Of a DNA stretch of 64,000 nucleotides, positions 56,327-64,000 are shown piece by piece. Position numbers and translations under genes: made by a program. Location: NCBI GenBank assembly GCA_030149285.1, contig JASBRU010000005.1, positions 1 through 64,000 of the forward strand. Reading direction: 5' to 3'. Each line of letters opens with the position of its first letter. Position 1 is the stretch's first letter. Origin of the DNA: Flavobacteriales bacterium (GTDB lineage Bacteria; Bacteroidota; Bacteroidia; Flavobacteriales; JASBRU01). Under the pieces are notes generated by a model that ran no database searches, was not told the DNA's origin, and saw only the letters and a program-made list of their open reading frames with translations.

Positions 56327-57934
56327 TTATTGAACTACTAACTTGCCTGAAGCATAATTATTATCCATTTGTAATTGGTAAAAATAAACACCTTGTGGAA
56401 GTTGTTTATCAAACATCACTGTACTTATATCATTATAAGCGTTTGTATAAACCTCTTTACCATTAACATCAGTAACAATTAGTCTTGTATACTCATATTG
56501 CTTGCCTAATTGAAACTTAGTTGAAGTTGTGTAAGGGTTTGGATAAACTGAAATATCAATTTTATTTAACTCATTAATAGATGTGAAGTATTTCCTATTT
56601 ACAATCACCTTTATTTCAACTGTTTTACTAGCAGGTATTGGGCAAGCATCATCTGCTACCGTAAGATAAAAATAATGAATCGTAAATGGGGCTCCATCAA
56701 TTACATGATTGTTACTTGTAACCCAATAAAAATTAGGATTTAATGAGAGCGTGCTTGTAAATGGAGGTGTCATATTAGAAATCACAGCACATGGCGGATA
56801 AAAACAACCTGAAGTTTGATCTATTGCATTATCTCCTAACATAGTGCCTAATACCGTTAACTCTAATTCTTGAGGGACAGATCCCATTGAAGTAAAATTA
56901 AATTCAGGGTCACTAAACCCAACAGGAACACTAACTGTATCTCCGGCTGTTACCGAAACAACAATTGGAGAAGTACTTGAAGATGGTGGATTATTTCCTC
57001 CACAAAAAGAACTAATCGTTAATTGAAACTCTCTGTAAATACTAGCCACTTTTTGTTTTTGTTTGTACGCATCAACTCTTACTAGCGTAGTAAAACCACC
57101 ATTACCTTGGTCTACATAATAGTTTACAATACCATTAGTTGAATTTAAATTTGGTCCTACACAATTAGCGCAATGAGATGGAGAGCTAGGAAATTTATTA
57201 TTGGGCAAAGGAGCATCGTAACTATAACCATTTGCATATGATGTATAATTTGGATTTAATGGTGGATTAAATGGACTACTTGAATTCACACCTTGTAAGG
57301 GATGATCCCATGAATAATGCAATGAATCTAACTCTTCATCTTTACCACTAAAATCAATATCAACTGTATCTCCAATACAAATGGTAGTGGTTGGTGGAGC
57401 TAAAAATTGTGGAGAAGAATCATAACACACATCAGCCGACTGCCCGTTATAAGGGTACATCATTGTACGCAAAGTAAAAGAGCCTGTAACTCCTGTATTT
57501 ACAACTGGATTTCGGGCATTGCTTGTATACCAAAAAGCCCAGCCAGTTGCAGGTGGGGTTCCGGTTATAGTAATTGGCGCACTAGTATATAAGTATTCTG
57601 CTACAGCTCCTTGTGTACCATTTGGTGCATTAAAGTTTGTATCACATATAGGTGATTGAGTAGAGTCATAACAAGTAGGGGAAATGTTTCTAATATTTTG
57701 TCTAACCATATCTATAGTTTGAAGTCCTGGAACATTTGTTGTTAACTCTGTTGTGTCGCCAAAACACCCATTACAACCGGTACAATCTCGGTAAAGTCGC
57801 ATAATAAATACATATTTACCATTATCAGGCCCTGCTTTTAAACATTGCCAAGTGATTTCCCCTCCCATATAATGGGATGCTTTGGTAGGTAAACAAAAAA
57901 TTGACAGTAATAATACTAGTAGTGCTTTTCTCAT
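56327..57934 (-). CDS. T9SS-exported surface protein, adhesin-like
   Basis: 535 residues. Signal peptide (LLVLLLSIFCLPTKA), then SHYMGGEITWQC, a start common in Bacteroidota surface proteins with gliding or PKD-like domains. The body is beta-rich, with about ten cysteines in the first 170 residues. The last roughly 75 residues form a type A T9SS sorting domain (ISVYPNPYTTSTKFQL ... QGVYFYQLQMDNNYASGKLVVQ). The protein is therefore delivered across the outer membrane by T9SS and may be attached to the surface. Ligand unknown. It stands alone on the minus strand. Confidence 0.82.
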   Translation of the reverse strand: MRKALLVLLLSIFCLPTKASHYMGGEITWQCLKAGPDNGKYVFIMRLYRDCTGCNGCFGDTTELTTNVPGLQTIDMVRQNIRNISPTCYDSTQSPICDTNFNAPNGTQGAVAEYLYTSAPITITGTPPATGWAFWYTSNARNPVVNTGVTGSFTLRTMMYPYNGQSADVCYDSSPQFLAPPTTTICIGDTVDIDFSGKDEELDSLHYSWDHPLQGVNSSSPFNPPLNPNYTSYANGYSYDAPLPNNKFPSSPSHCANCVGPNLNSTNGIVNYYVDQGNGGFTTLVRVDAYKQKQKVASIYREFQLTISSFCGGNNPPSSSTSPIVVSVTAGDTVSVPVGFSDPEFNFTSMGSVPQELELTVLGTMLGDNAIDQTSGCFYPPCAVISNMTPPFTSTLSLNPNFYWVTSNNHVIDGAPFTIHYFYLTVADDACPIPASKTVEIKVIVNRKYFTSINELNKIDISVYPNPYTTSTKFQLGKQYEYTRLIVTDVNGKEVYTNAYNDISTVMFDKQLPQGVYFYQLQMDNNYASGKLVVQ

Positions 57935-58043
57935 AACAGTAAGTTTATTGGTTTGCTTTGTAATAAATATAAATTAAAAATTCTCTAAAGTAAGGATTCT
58001 GTTATATTGTTTATTTAAAGGGTATTTTTTTGAGTTAACGAAG

Positions 58044-58931
58044 TCAAGTATTTAGTTTTACTTGCTCTCTTGAGTAAAACAAAATAGGATCTAAATTGAG
58101 CATTTTCTTTAATAACCCATATAAAATAGGGTGCTCGTCTTTAAAAGTATAAGGCGTCTCAAAGTATGTTTCTACTGCCACAGCAAACAACTCCATAATG
58201 TTTGCCTTAGCATAGTCTCTTAAATACCCTCTATTAATTATGCTTTGGTAAACATTAGGGTCTGATACATACTTTTCCCATTGATGATAATAATTATCAA
58301 AAACTAAATCGCCATAATGGCTATCTAATGTTCTTTGTAATACCAGTGCATGTGCAAATTCATGTAAGCCTAAATTTAGGTTATCAGTAACATCCACATA
58401 TCCTTCCTCAAAATGTTTCCAAGAAAAAACCACTACCCCCATATGGCTAGTCTCTCCCTTATGGTATTGTTTTGTAAACCTGTGATAATATTCTTTTGGA
58501 TAAACAACAATAGTTTTAAAAGAGTTAAGCATAAACTTACGCATACCAAATGTGAGCATTACCGCAGTTGAAGCAATTTGAACTTTCTTATAAGCAGTAA
58601 GCTCTAGCCCTCCCCTAGCTAAAAACCTGCGCTCTGATAAAAAGCTAGCTACCCTACTCTCAAAAACCAGCTTTTCTTTTGGTGTTAAGTATGCGTAAAA
58701 ATAAAACTCATCTAAATATTTTCTTGATCCTAGATCCAATCGGTTACTAGTAGGCTCAATATAAAAAGCAATAGGTTTACCTGTAATTTGCAAGTATATC
58801 CTATGAATAATTGCGATAATAGAATTTAATGTATACTCTCCCATTTTGTAAAAAGCATACAAAATCAGAAAGGCCAGTACTAAAACAGATACCGTTAGAA
58901 TAACCCCTGTAATTATCTTAACTGGATCCAA
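58044..58931 (-). CDS. MtfA-like zinc metallopeptidase (M90 family)
   Basis: 295 residues. One N-terminal membrane helix (about 8-30), then a soluble domain with the zinc motif HEFAH at 190-194 and a downstream Glu-rich helix (MELFAVAVETYFE, about 250-262). The M90 family includes MtfA, which in E. coli interacts with the regulator Mlc; here the protein is longer at its N terminus and membrane anchored. It starts immediately after the stop of the M23 gene, so both are probably co-transcribed with the GlcD-like gene. Confidence 0.82.
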   Translation of the reverse strand: MDPVKIITGVILTVSVLVLAFLILYAFYKMGEYTLNSIIAIIHRIYLQITGKPIAFYIEPTSNRLDLGSRKYLDEFYFYAYLTPKEKLVFESRVASFLSERRFLARGGLELTAYKKVQIASTAVMLTFGMRKFMLNSFKTIVVYPKEYYHRFTKQYHKGETSHMGVVVFSWKHFEEGYVDVTDNLNLGLHEFAHALVLQRTLDSHYGDLVFDNYYHQWEKYVSDPNVYQSIINRGYLRDYAKANIMELFAVAVETYFETPYTFKDEHPILYGLLKKMLNLDPILFYSREQVKLNT

Positions 58932-60374
58932 TTATTTAGTAATAATAAATTTTGATGAAAATATATAATCACCGTTTATATCTAACACTATTGTATACTG
59001 ACCAGCGGCTAAATCCAGATTATATAATTTAGTACCATTATTATCTATCAATAGCTTCTGTGTTTCATAAACTTCTATACCATTTGCATCAAATATTCTA
59101 TAAACTCCATATTTAGCAGTGATATTTTTTGGGATTATAGTTATGTGGTTTGTAACAGGATTAGGATATACCCGTAATTTATTTAACTTTTTATAATCTT
59201 TTACCGCAACTGTACTAGCTTGTTTGTAAAAACCTTCAACATAATTACCATATATATCTCTAACTATTATTCTAAAACTATCTACCTCATATCCATTGGG
59301 TAATTCAGAGGCCATAATATCTAAAATATATGCAGTGGTATCTGTTGTAATTGGAACATGTGTATATGAACTATGAGAATTTTTATTGGGGGATGCCGGG
59401 TAAATAGCAGGCATTGTCCCCTTTGTACTATTATATCTAGACAACGCTGTTGAGCCTCTATTAAAACTATATGCATATAACTTTAAACCTGAAACCAAAT
59501 TGTTATGATCCCTATTTGAACTATCACTTATAGACTCAAAATCATATATTCTAGAGTAAGACTGGTTTTTAATCTCAATACTTCTAATATTTACTTGATT
59601 GTATGGAATAATGAGTCTGAATAACGCACTATCTGACCATGTATGGTGAAGTTCAATATTTACCGAATCTAAGGTAGTATGTAATAAGGGAGATCTATTT
59701 GGAGGAAAAATACGCATTGGATGCACATTTTTTAATCCATTATCAGATCTAGCAATACTTAAATGCAAATGTACAGTACTTGTTATTCCACTCTCCCCCA
59801 CTATTCCTATTGTATCTCCTTTAGATACTCTAACGGTATTAATGGGTAATTGCTTGGCCGAATCTGTAATTGTATGTAAATCGCTTAAATGTCTGTAATT
59901 AATATAAATCTGCCCCCAACTCGGGTTTGCTCTGTAAGATGAATCACATTTTACCCGAACGCTTCTACCATTACCTGTCGTTTCTAAATATGCATCTGTA
60001 CTATCATCTACACTATTTATAACACCTTCACACATGCATATTAAGTAGTACTTATTACTATCTGTATAAACTTGCCCATTATAATTTACAAAAGATGTAA
60101 AGTCCTCTCCTTGATGAAAATCGAAATAACCAACATTACTGGTACTTGTAGATTTATATCGTGGTCCGAATAGCGACATGAAATACCTATTACTAAACTG
60201 CGGGGTATAAGAACTATCATCTAATACATCAGCTGCTACAGGCCAAACAAAACCATAGTCCGGATTAACCTCTATGTTTGGATAAGATATATCATATCCC
60301 TTCTGAATATCCATTACTTGCGCACCCATAATTATAGGAACTAGCAGTGCAAAAAGGAAAAAGCGTTTTTTCAT
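58932..60374 (-). CDS. M23-type peptidase with T9SS sorting tail
   Basis: 480 residues. A signal peptide ends near GAQ. The M23/LytM domain (about 70-225) has all zinc and catalytic residues: HxxxD in HQGED (His87, Asp91), His162 in YRHLS and HLH at 202-204. A beta-rich domain follows, then a type A T9SS sorting tail in the last roughly 75 residues (LRVYPNPVTNHITI ... SKFIITK). M23 enzymes cut peptidoglycan cross-links; the sorting tail predicts display on the cell surface or release, so the target may be other cells' walls or surface peptides. It lies 2 bases downstream of the GlcD-like gene. Confidence 0.87.
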   Translation of the reverse strand: MKKRFFLFALLVPIIMGAQVMDIQKGYDISYPNIEVNPDYGFVWPVAADVLDDSSYTPQFSNRYFMSLFGPRYKSTSTSNVGYFDFHQGEDFTSFVNYNGQVYTDSNKYYLICMCEGVINSVDDSTDAYLETTGNGRSVRVKCDSSYRANPSWGQIYINYRHLSDLHTITDSAKQLPINTVRVSKGDTIGIVGESGITSTVHLHLSIARSDNGLKNVHPMRIFPPNRSPLLHTTLDSVNIELHHTWSDSALFRLIIPYNQVNIRSIEIKNQSYSRIYDFESISDSSNRDHNNLVSGLKLYAYSFNRGSTALSRYNSTKGTMPAIYPASPNKNSHSSYTHVPITTDTTAYILDIMASELPNGYEVDSFRIIVRDIYGNYVEGFYKQASTVAVKDYKKLNKLRVYPNPVTNHITIIPKNITAKYGVYRIFDANGIEVYETQKLLIDNNGTKLYNLDLAAGQYTIVLDINGDYIFSSKFIITK

Positions 60375-60376
60375 AA

Positions 60377-61780
60377 TTAGTTAAATACTTTACCGGGGTT
60401 CATAATTCCATTAGGATCAAACTGATTTTTAATAGCTTTTTGTAATTGTATACTGGTATTAGAGAATGCAATATCCATATAATTTTTTTGTACAAGCCCT
60501 ATACCGTGCTCTCCGGATATAGTGCCTCCCAATTCAACACATAATTCAAATATTTCTCGTATTCCTTTTGGTAACTCATCATTCCATTGCTGGTCTGTTA
60601 GATTACCTTTTATAATATTTACATGTAAATTACCATCACCTGCATGCCCATAACAAACGGACTGAAAGCCATATTTACTCCCAATCTCCTTTACACCTTT
60701 CAATAACTTAGGTAACTCTGCTCTCGGTACAACTGTATCCTCCTCTTTATATATAGAGTTTGTTTTTACTGCTTCCGCTACATTTCTTCTCAATTTCCAT
60801 AAAGCATCTTTATCTTTTTGACTCTCTGCAAACAACACCTCATCACAACCAAATTGCTCCATTACTTTGCTTATTTCTTCGCATTCTTTAAACAAAACAT
60901 CCATATCATTGCCATCAACCTCTACTAACAAGTGAGCTTCTATATCTGACTTAATATGAACAGCAATATCGTCATGATACTTTAAAGTCCAGTCTATAGC
61001 ATCACGCTCCATAAACTCTAAACCAGACGGAGTTATACCTGCCCTAAATACGGCTGAAACCGCTTCACAAGCCTTCTCTGCCGAGAAAAAAGGAACCAGC
61101 ATTACTAAGTTGTGTTTTGGATATGGTATTAAGCGGAATACTATTTTGGTAACTATTCCCAAAGTACCTTCACTACCCACCATCAATTGAGTAAGGTTAT
61201 ACCCTGTAGAGTTTTTAAGGGTGTTTGCTCCAGTCCAAATTATTTCACCATTGGGTAAGACTACTTCAAGATTAAGTACATAGCTAGATGTAACACCATA
61301 CTTAACAGCCTTTGGTCCGCCCGAGTTTTCAGCAATATTACCCCCCAAAAAGCAGCTTCCTTTACTGGCTGGGTCCGGCGGGTAAAACAATCCTTTTTCT
61401 ATTACTGCTTCTTGAAACACTTGGTTAATAACGCCCGGTTCTACAGTTGCTTGTAAGTTACGCTCATCTATCTCTATTATCTTATTAAAGCGTTCCATTG
61501 TAAGGCTTACACCCCCATTTACAGGTAATGCACCACCACTTAAACCAGTTCTTGCCCCTACAGGCGTTACCGGAATTTTATGTTTATTACATAATTGCAT
61601 AATTGCAGACACCTCCTTAACTGTAGCCGGTTTTACAACTACTTCCGGTAAGAAAATTAAATTTTCTGTCTCATCATGTGCATAATTTTGCAAACTTTCC
61701 TCGTCATATAAAATATAATCTGGTCCGGTTATTGTTTTTAACTGCTCAAGAATGGTTTCTGAAACGGGATTATAAGACAT
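60377..61780 (-). CDS. glcD: FAD-linked oxidase, GlcD-like (glycolate/D-lactate type)
   Basis: 467 residues from ATG 61780; a GTG two codons upstream is possible. The FAD-binding part has PVTPVGARTGLSGGALPVNGGVSL and EPGVINQVFQEA (about 70-125) and later the NSTGYNLTQLMVGSEGTLGIVT stretch; the C-terminal domain has CYGHAGDGNLHVNII and SGEHGIGLVQKNYM. The family oxidises 2-hydroxy acids such as glycolate or D-lactate; no GlcE/GlcF partners are next to it, so D-lactate dehydrogenase activity is at least as likely. It is divergent from the DPP IV gene. Confidence 0.88.
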   Translation of the reverse strand: MSYNPVSETILEQLKTITGPDYILYDEESLQNYAHDETENLIFLPEVVVKPATVKEVSAIMQLCNKHKIPVTPVGARTGLSGGALPVNGGVSLTMERFNKIIEIDERNLQATVEPGVINQVFQEAVIEKGLFYPPDPASKGSCFLGGNIAENSGGPKAVKYGVTSSYVLNLEVVLPNGEIIWTGANTLKNSTGYNLTQLMVGSEGTLGIVTKIVFRLIPYPKHNLVMLVPFFSAEKACEAVSAVFRAGITPSGLEFMERDAIDWTLKYHDDIAVHIKSDIEAHLLVEVDGNDMDVLFKECEEISKVMEQFGCDEVLFAESQKDKDALWKLRRNVAEAVKTNSIYKEEDTVVPRAELPKLLKGVKEIGSKYGFQSVCYGHAGDGNLHVNIIKGNLTDQQWNDELPKGIREIFELCVELGGTISGEHGIGLVQKNYMDIAFSNTSIQLQKAIKNQFDPNGIMNPGKVFN

Positions 61781-61843
61781 GAACACACTATTTTTTCTAA
61801 AATTAACTAAATTAGCCCACCTTTAAAATCGGAATAGCTAAAT

Positions 61844-63985
61844 ATGAAAACAACTAAATTACTATTGATTCTTGCCGTATCGGCATTTTCAACCTCAATT
61901 TTTGCTCAAAATAAAGAAATAAGCCTTAATGATATCTGGAGAAGTGGAACTTTCTTTCCGGAATATGTTTATGGTATCAATTCTATGAATGATGGTGCTC
62001 ATTATACTTCACTTGGAGCAAGTTCGATAGAAAAATACAGCTACAAAACCGGCGAAAAAGTAGAAACCATCTACAGTACTACAGAAATCCGTTTTAGTGC
62101 GTATCAGTTTAGTGCAGATGAAAGAAAAATATTACTCCCTACCGAAACAGAACAAATTTACCGTCACTCTACTCGTTCTAAGTATTATGTATACGATAGA
62201 GATACAGAAAAATTAGAAGTGTTATCTGAAGGCAAGCAACGTTACGCTACCTTTTCGCCTAGTGGGTCTAAAGTTGCTTTTGTAAGAGACAACAACCTTT
62301 TTGTAAAAGACTTTGAAACCGGAGCGGAAACACAAGTAACTACTGATGGCGAAAAAAATAAAATTATAAATGGGGCTACAGACTGGGTATATGAAGAAGA
62401 GTATGCTTTTGACAAAGCTTTCTTTTGGGCACCAGACGGAAACAGTATAGCCTATTATAGATTTGATGAAGAACGTGTACCAGAATTTTCTATGGATATT
62501 TTTGGAAAAGGACTTTACCCAGAGCAAGAACGTTTCAAGTATCCAAAATGTGGCGAAGATAATGCCATTGTTACCGTACATATTTACAATACAAATTCTA
62601 AGAAAACTGTAAATACAAACCTTTCTGGTTATGAATATATTCCTCGTGTAAAGTGGACAAATGATGCAAACGAAGTTTGTGTGTTTACGATGAATCGTCA
62701 CCAAAACAAACTAGAATTAAATATTGTAAATGCTACTACAGGTGAAAGCAAAGTAATATATACCGAAAGCGACCCAGCTTATATAGACATTACCGATAAC
62801 CTTACCTTCTTAAAAGATAATAGCTTTATATGGACAAGCGAAGTAGATGGTTACAACCACATTTATTACTTTGATAAAAACGGAAAGCAAATCACACAAG
62901 TTACTAAAGGACAATGGGATGTAACCAACTTTTATGGCTTAGATGAGAAGAGCAATACACTTTACTACCAATCTGCAGAAGAGTCTCCTATACAAAGAGC
63001 AGTATACTCTATTCGCTTAAACGGTAAGCGTAAGAAAAAGCTTTCTGAAAAAACAGGTACAAACGCAGCTAATTTCAGCAATGGCTTCAAATACTATATC
63101 AATACGCATTCTGATGCCAACACTCCTCCTTTTTTCTCATTACATGAAGCAAATGGCAAGCAAATTAGAGTTATAAAAGATAATGAAGGCTTGAAAACCA
63201 GAATGGAAGGATATGACTTAAGCCCAAAAGAATTTTTCAAGTTTACTACTTCAGAAGGTGTAGAGCTAAACGGTTGGATGATTAAGCCGGCTAACTTTGA
63301 TGAAAGCAAACAATACCCAGTATTTATGTTTGTATACGGTGGTCCGGGCTCTCAAACTGTAGAGGACCAATGGGGTGGCGTAAATTATTTCTGGTACCAA
63401 ATGTTAGCTCAAAAAGGCTACATAGTTGCTTCTGTAGATAACAGAGGAACAGGTGCAAGAGGTAGAGACTTCAAAAAAATCACTTATAAAGAATTAGGTA
63501 AATACGAAACAGTAGATCAAATAGAAGCTGCTAAACACTTTGCTTCTTTACCTTATGTAGATGGTGACAGAATAGGTATTCAAGGTTGGAGTTATGGTGG
63601 TTATATGTCATCATTATGTATTACTAAGGGTGCTGATATGTTTAAAATGGCAATAGCTGTAGCACCGGTTACCAACTGGAAATATTACGATTCTATTTAT
63701 ACTGAGCGTTACATGCAAACGCCGCAAGAAAATAACGACGGTTACGAAAACAACTCTCCTATAAACCATGTAAAAAAGCTCAATGCTCCTTATTTATTAG
63801 TTCATGGTTCTGCAGATGACAATGTACATTATCAAAATACAATGGAAATGATAGAAGCTTTAGTACAAGCCGATAAACAATTCGATTTATTTATATACCC
63901 GAATAAAAACCATGGTATTTATGGTGGCAACACTCGCTACCACTTATATACTAAAATGACCAACTTTATTTTAGAAAACCTGTAA
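61844..63985 (+). CDS. Dipeptidyl-peptidase IV (S9 family), exported
   Basis: 713 residues. Signal peptide (LLLILAVSAFSTSIFAQ), then an eight-bladed beta-propeller domain (about 25-480) with the DWVYEEEYAF segment that carries the double Glu for substrate N-terminus binding, and a C-terminal alpha/beta hydrolase domain. Catalytic triad: Ser583 in GWSYGG, Asp658 in SADDNVH and His690 in NHGIYGG. It removes X-Pro dipeptides in the periplasm, feeding on peptides from protein breakdown. Divergent from the GlcD-like gene; stop at 63983-63985, so it is complete. Confidence 0.95.
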   Translation: MKTTKLLLILAVSAFSTSIFAQNKEISLNDIWRSGTFFPEYVYGINSMNDGAHYTSLGASSIEKYSYKTGEKVETIYSTTEIRFSAYQFSADERKILLPTETEQIYRHSTRSKYYVYDRDTEKLEVLSEGKQRYATFSPSGSKVAFVRDNNLFVKDFETGAETQVTTDGEKNKIINGATDWVYEEEYAFDKAFFWAPDGNSIAYYRFDEERVPEFSMDIFGKGLYPEQERFKYPKCGEDNAIVTVHIYNTNSKKTVNTNLSGYEYIPRVKWTNDANEVCVFTMNRHQNKLELNIVNATTGESKVIYTESDPAYIDITDNLTFLKDNSFIWTSEVDGYNHIYYFDKNGKQITQVTKGQWDVTNFYGLDEKSNTLYYQSAEESPIQRAVYSIRLNGKRKKKLSEKTGTNAANFSNGFKYYINTHSDANTPPFFSLHEANGKQIRVIKDNEGLKTRMEGYDLSPKEFFKFTTSEGVELNGWMIKPANFDESKQYPVFMFVYGGPGSQTVEDQWGGVNYFWYQMLAQKGYIVASVDNRGTGARGRDFKKITYKELGKYETVDQIEAAKHFASLPYVDGDRIGIQGWSYGGYMSSLCITKGADMFKMAIAVAPVTNWKYYDSIYTERYMQTPQENNDGYENNSPINHVKKLNAPYLLVHGSADDNVHYQNTMEMIEALVQADKQFDLFIYPNKNHGIYGGNTRYHLYTKMTNFILENL

Positions 63986-64000
63986 GCATAATTTTTTAGT

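Noticed and set aside
1-64000. CRISPR arrays, insertion sequences, integrase and attachment sites
   Set aside because: No regularly spaced direct repeats, no transposase or recombinase genes, and no clear direct-repeat pair bordering tRNA-Asp or tRNA-Arg were seen.

Overview
The window is 64 kb of AT-rich bacterial chromosome (about one third G+C by eye). It comes from a member of the Bacteroidota, most likely a marine or environmental Flavobacteriales-like or related lineage. The signs are type IX secretion (T9SS) sorting tails, DUF6443/RHS and 3-coathanger proteins, BT_3928-type and DUF1599/DUF4476 families, a DNA polymerase III alpha fused to an N-terminal exonuclease, and repeated Bacteroidota-type promoters (TAnnTTTG at -7, often with TTG about 18-22 bases upstream). 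Ribosome-binding sites are weak or absent. Genes are densely packed, and no insertion sequence, prophage, integrase or CRISPR array was seen.

Region 1 (1-16.3 kb) is the accessory part: a one-direction gene row of large secreted proteins. It runs from the end of a tail-fibre/S74-like surface protein, through a 3-coathanger protein and an unknown membrane-anchored protein, to two giant consecutive RHS/YD-repeat proteins (2097 and 2455 aa), each with its own signal peptide. The second giant ends in an RHS core and a roughly 283-residue unrecognised tip. A lipoprotein with YwqK/MORN-like repeats follows 15 bases later and is a candidate immunity protein. After the row's terminator lies a frameshifted 94-base relic of the same RHS core, next to tRNA-Asp. 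This split, exported polymorphic-toxin-like locus is the best candidate for a poorly described system.

Region 2 (16.3-38.3 kb) is mostly core: tRNA-Asp, a DUF58 protein, thioredoxin, dnaE, rpsP-rimM, a lipid-linked sugar module (GT2, flippase-like protein, GT39), trmN6, a saccharopine dehydrogenase-like enzyme, pckA, a second GT39-like protein, a PIN-PhoH ATPase, a phosphatase-like protein with a truncated haemoglobin, small DUF proteins, tRNA-Arg, clpS and plsY.

Region 3 (38.3-56.3 kb) holds a tight minus-strand operon (DUF1599, BT_3928 family, ABC permease, tpiA, prmA, an unknown 1469-aa exported protein). It diverges from folP-cdaA (folate and c-di-AMP synthesis). Next come a carbonic anhydrase with an adjacent TetR regulator, a KirBac-type potassium channel divergent from a lone response regulator, and the surE-lpxB-spoIID-comEC operon.

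Region 4 (56.3-64 kb) is exported and surface functions: a T9SS cargo, an MtfA-like peptidase, an M23 peptidase with a T9SS tail, a GlcD-like flavoprotein and a dipeptidyl-peptidase IV. All calls are from reading the sequence; no database search was run.
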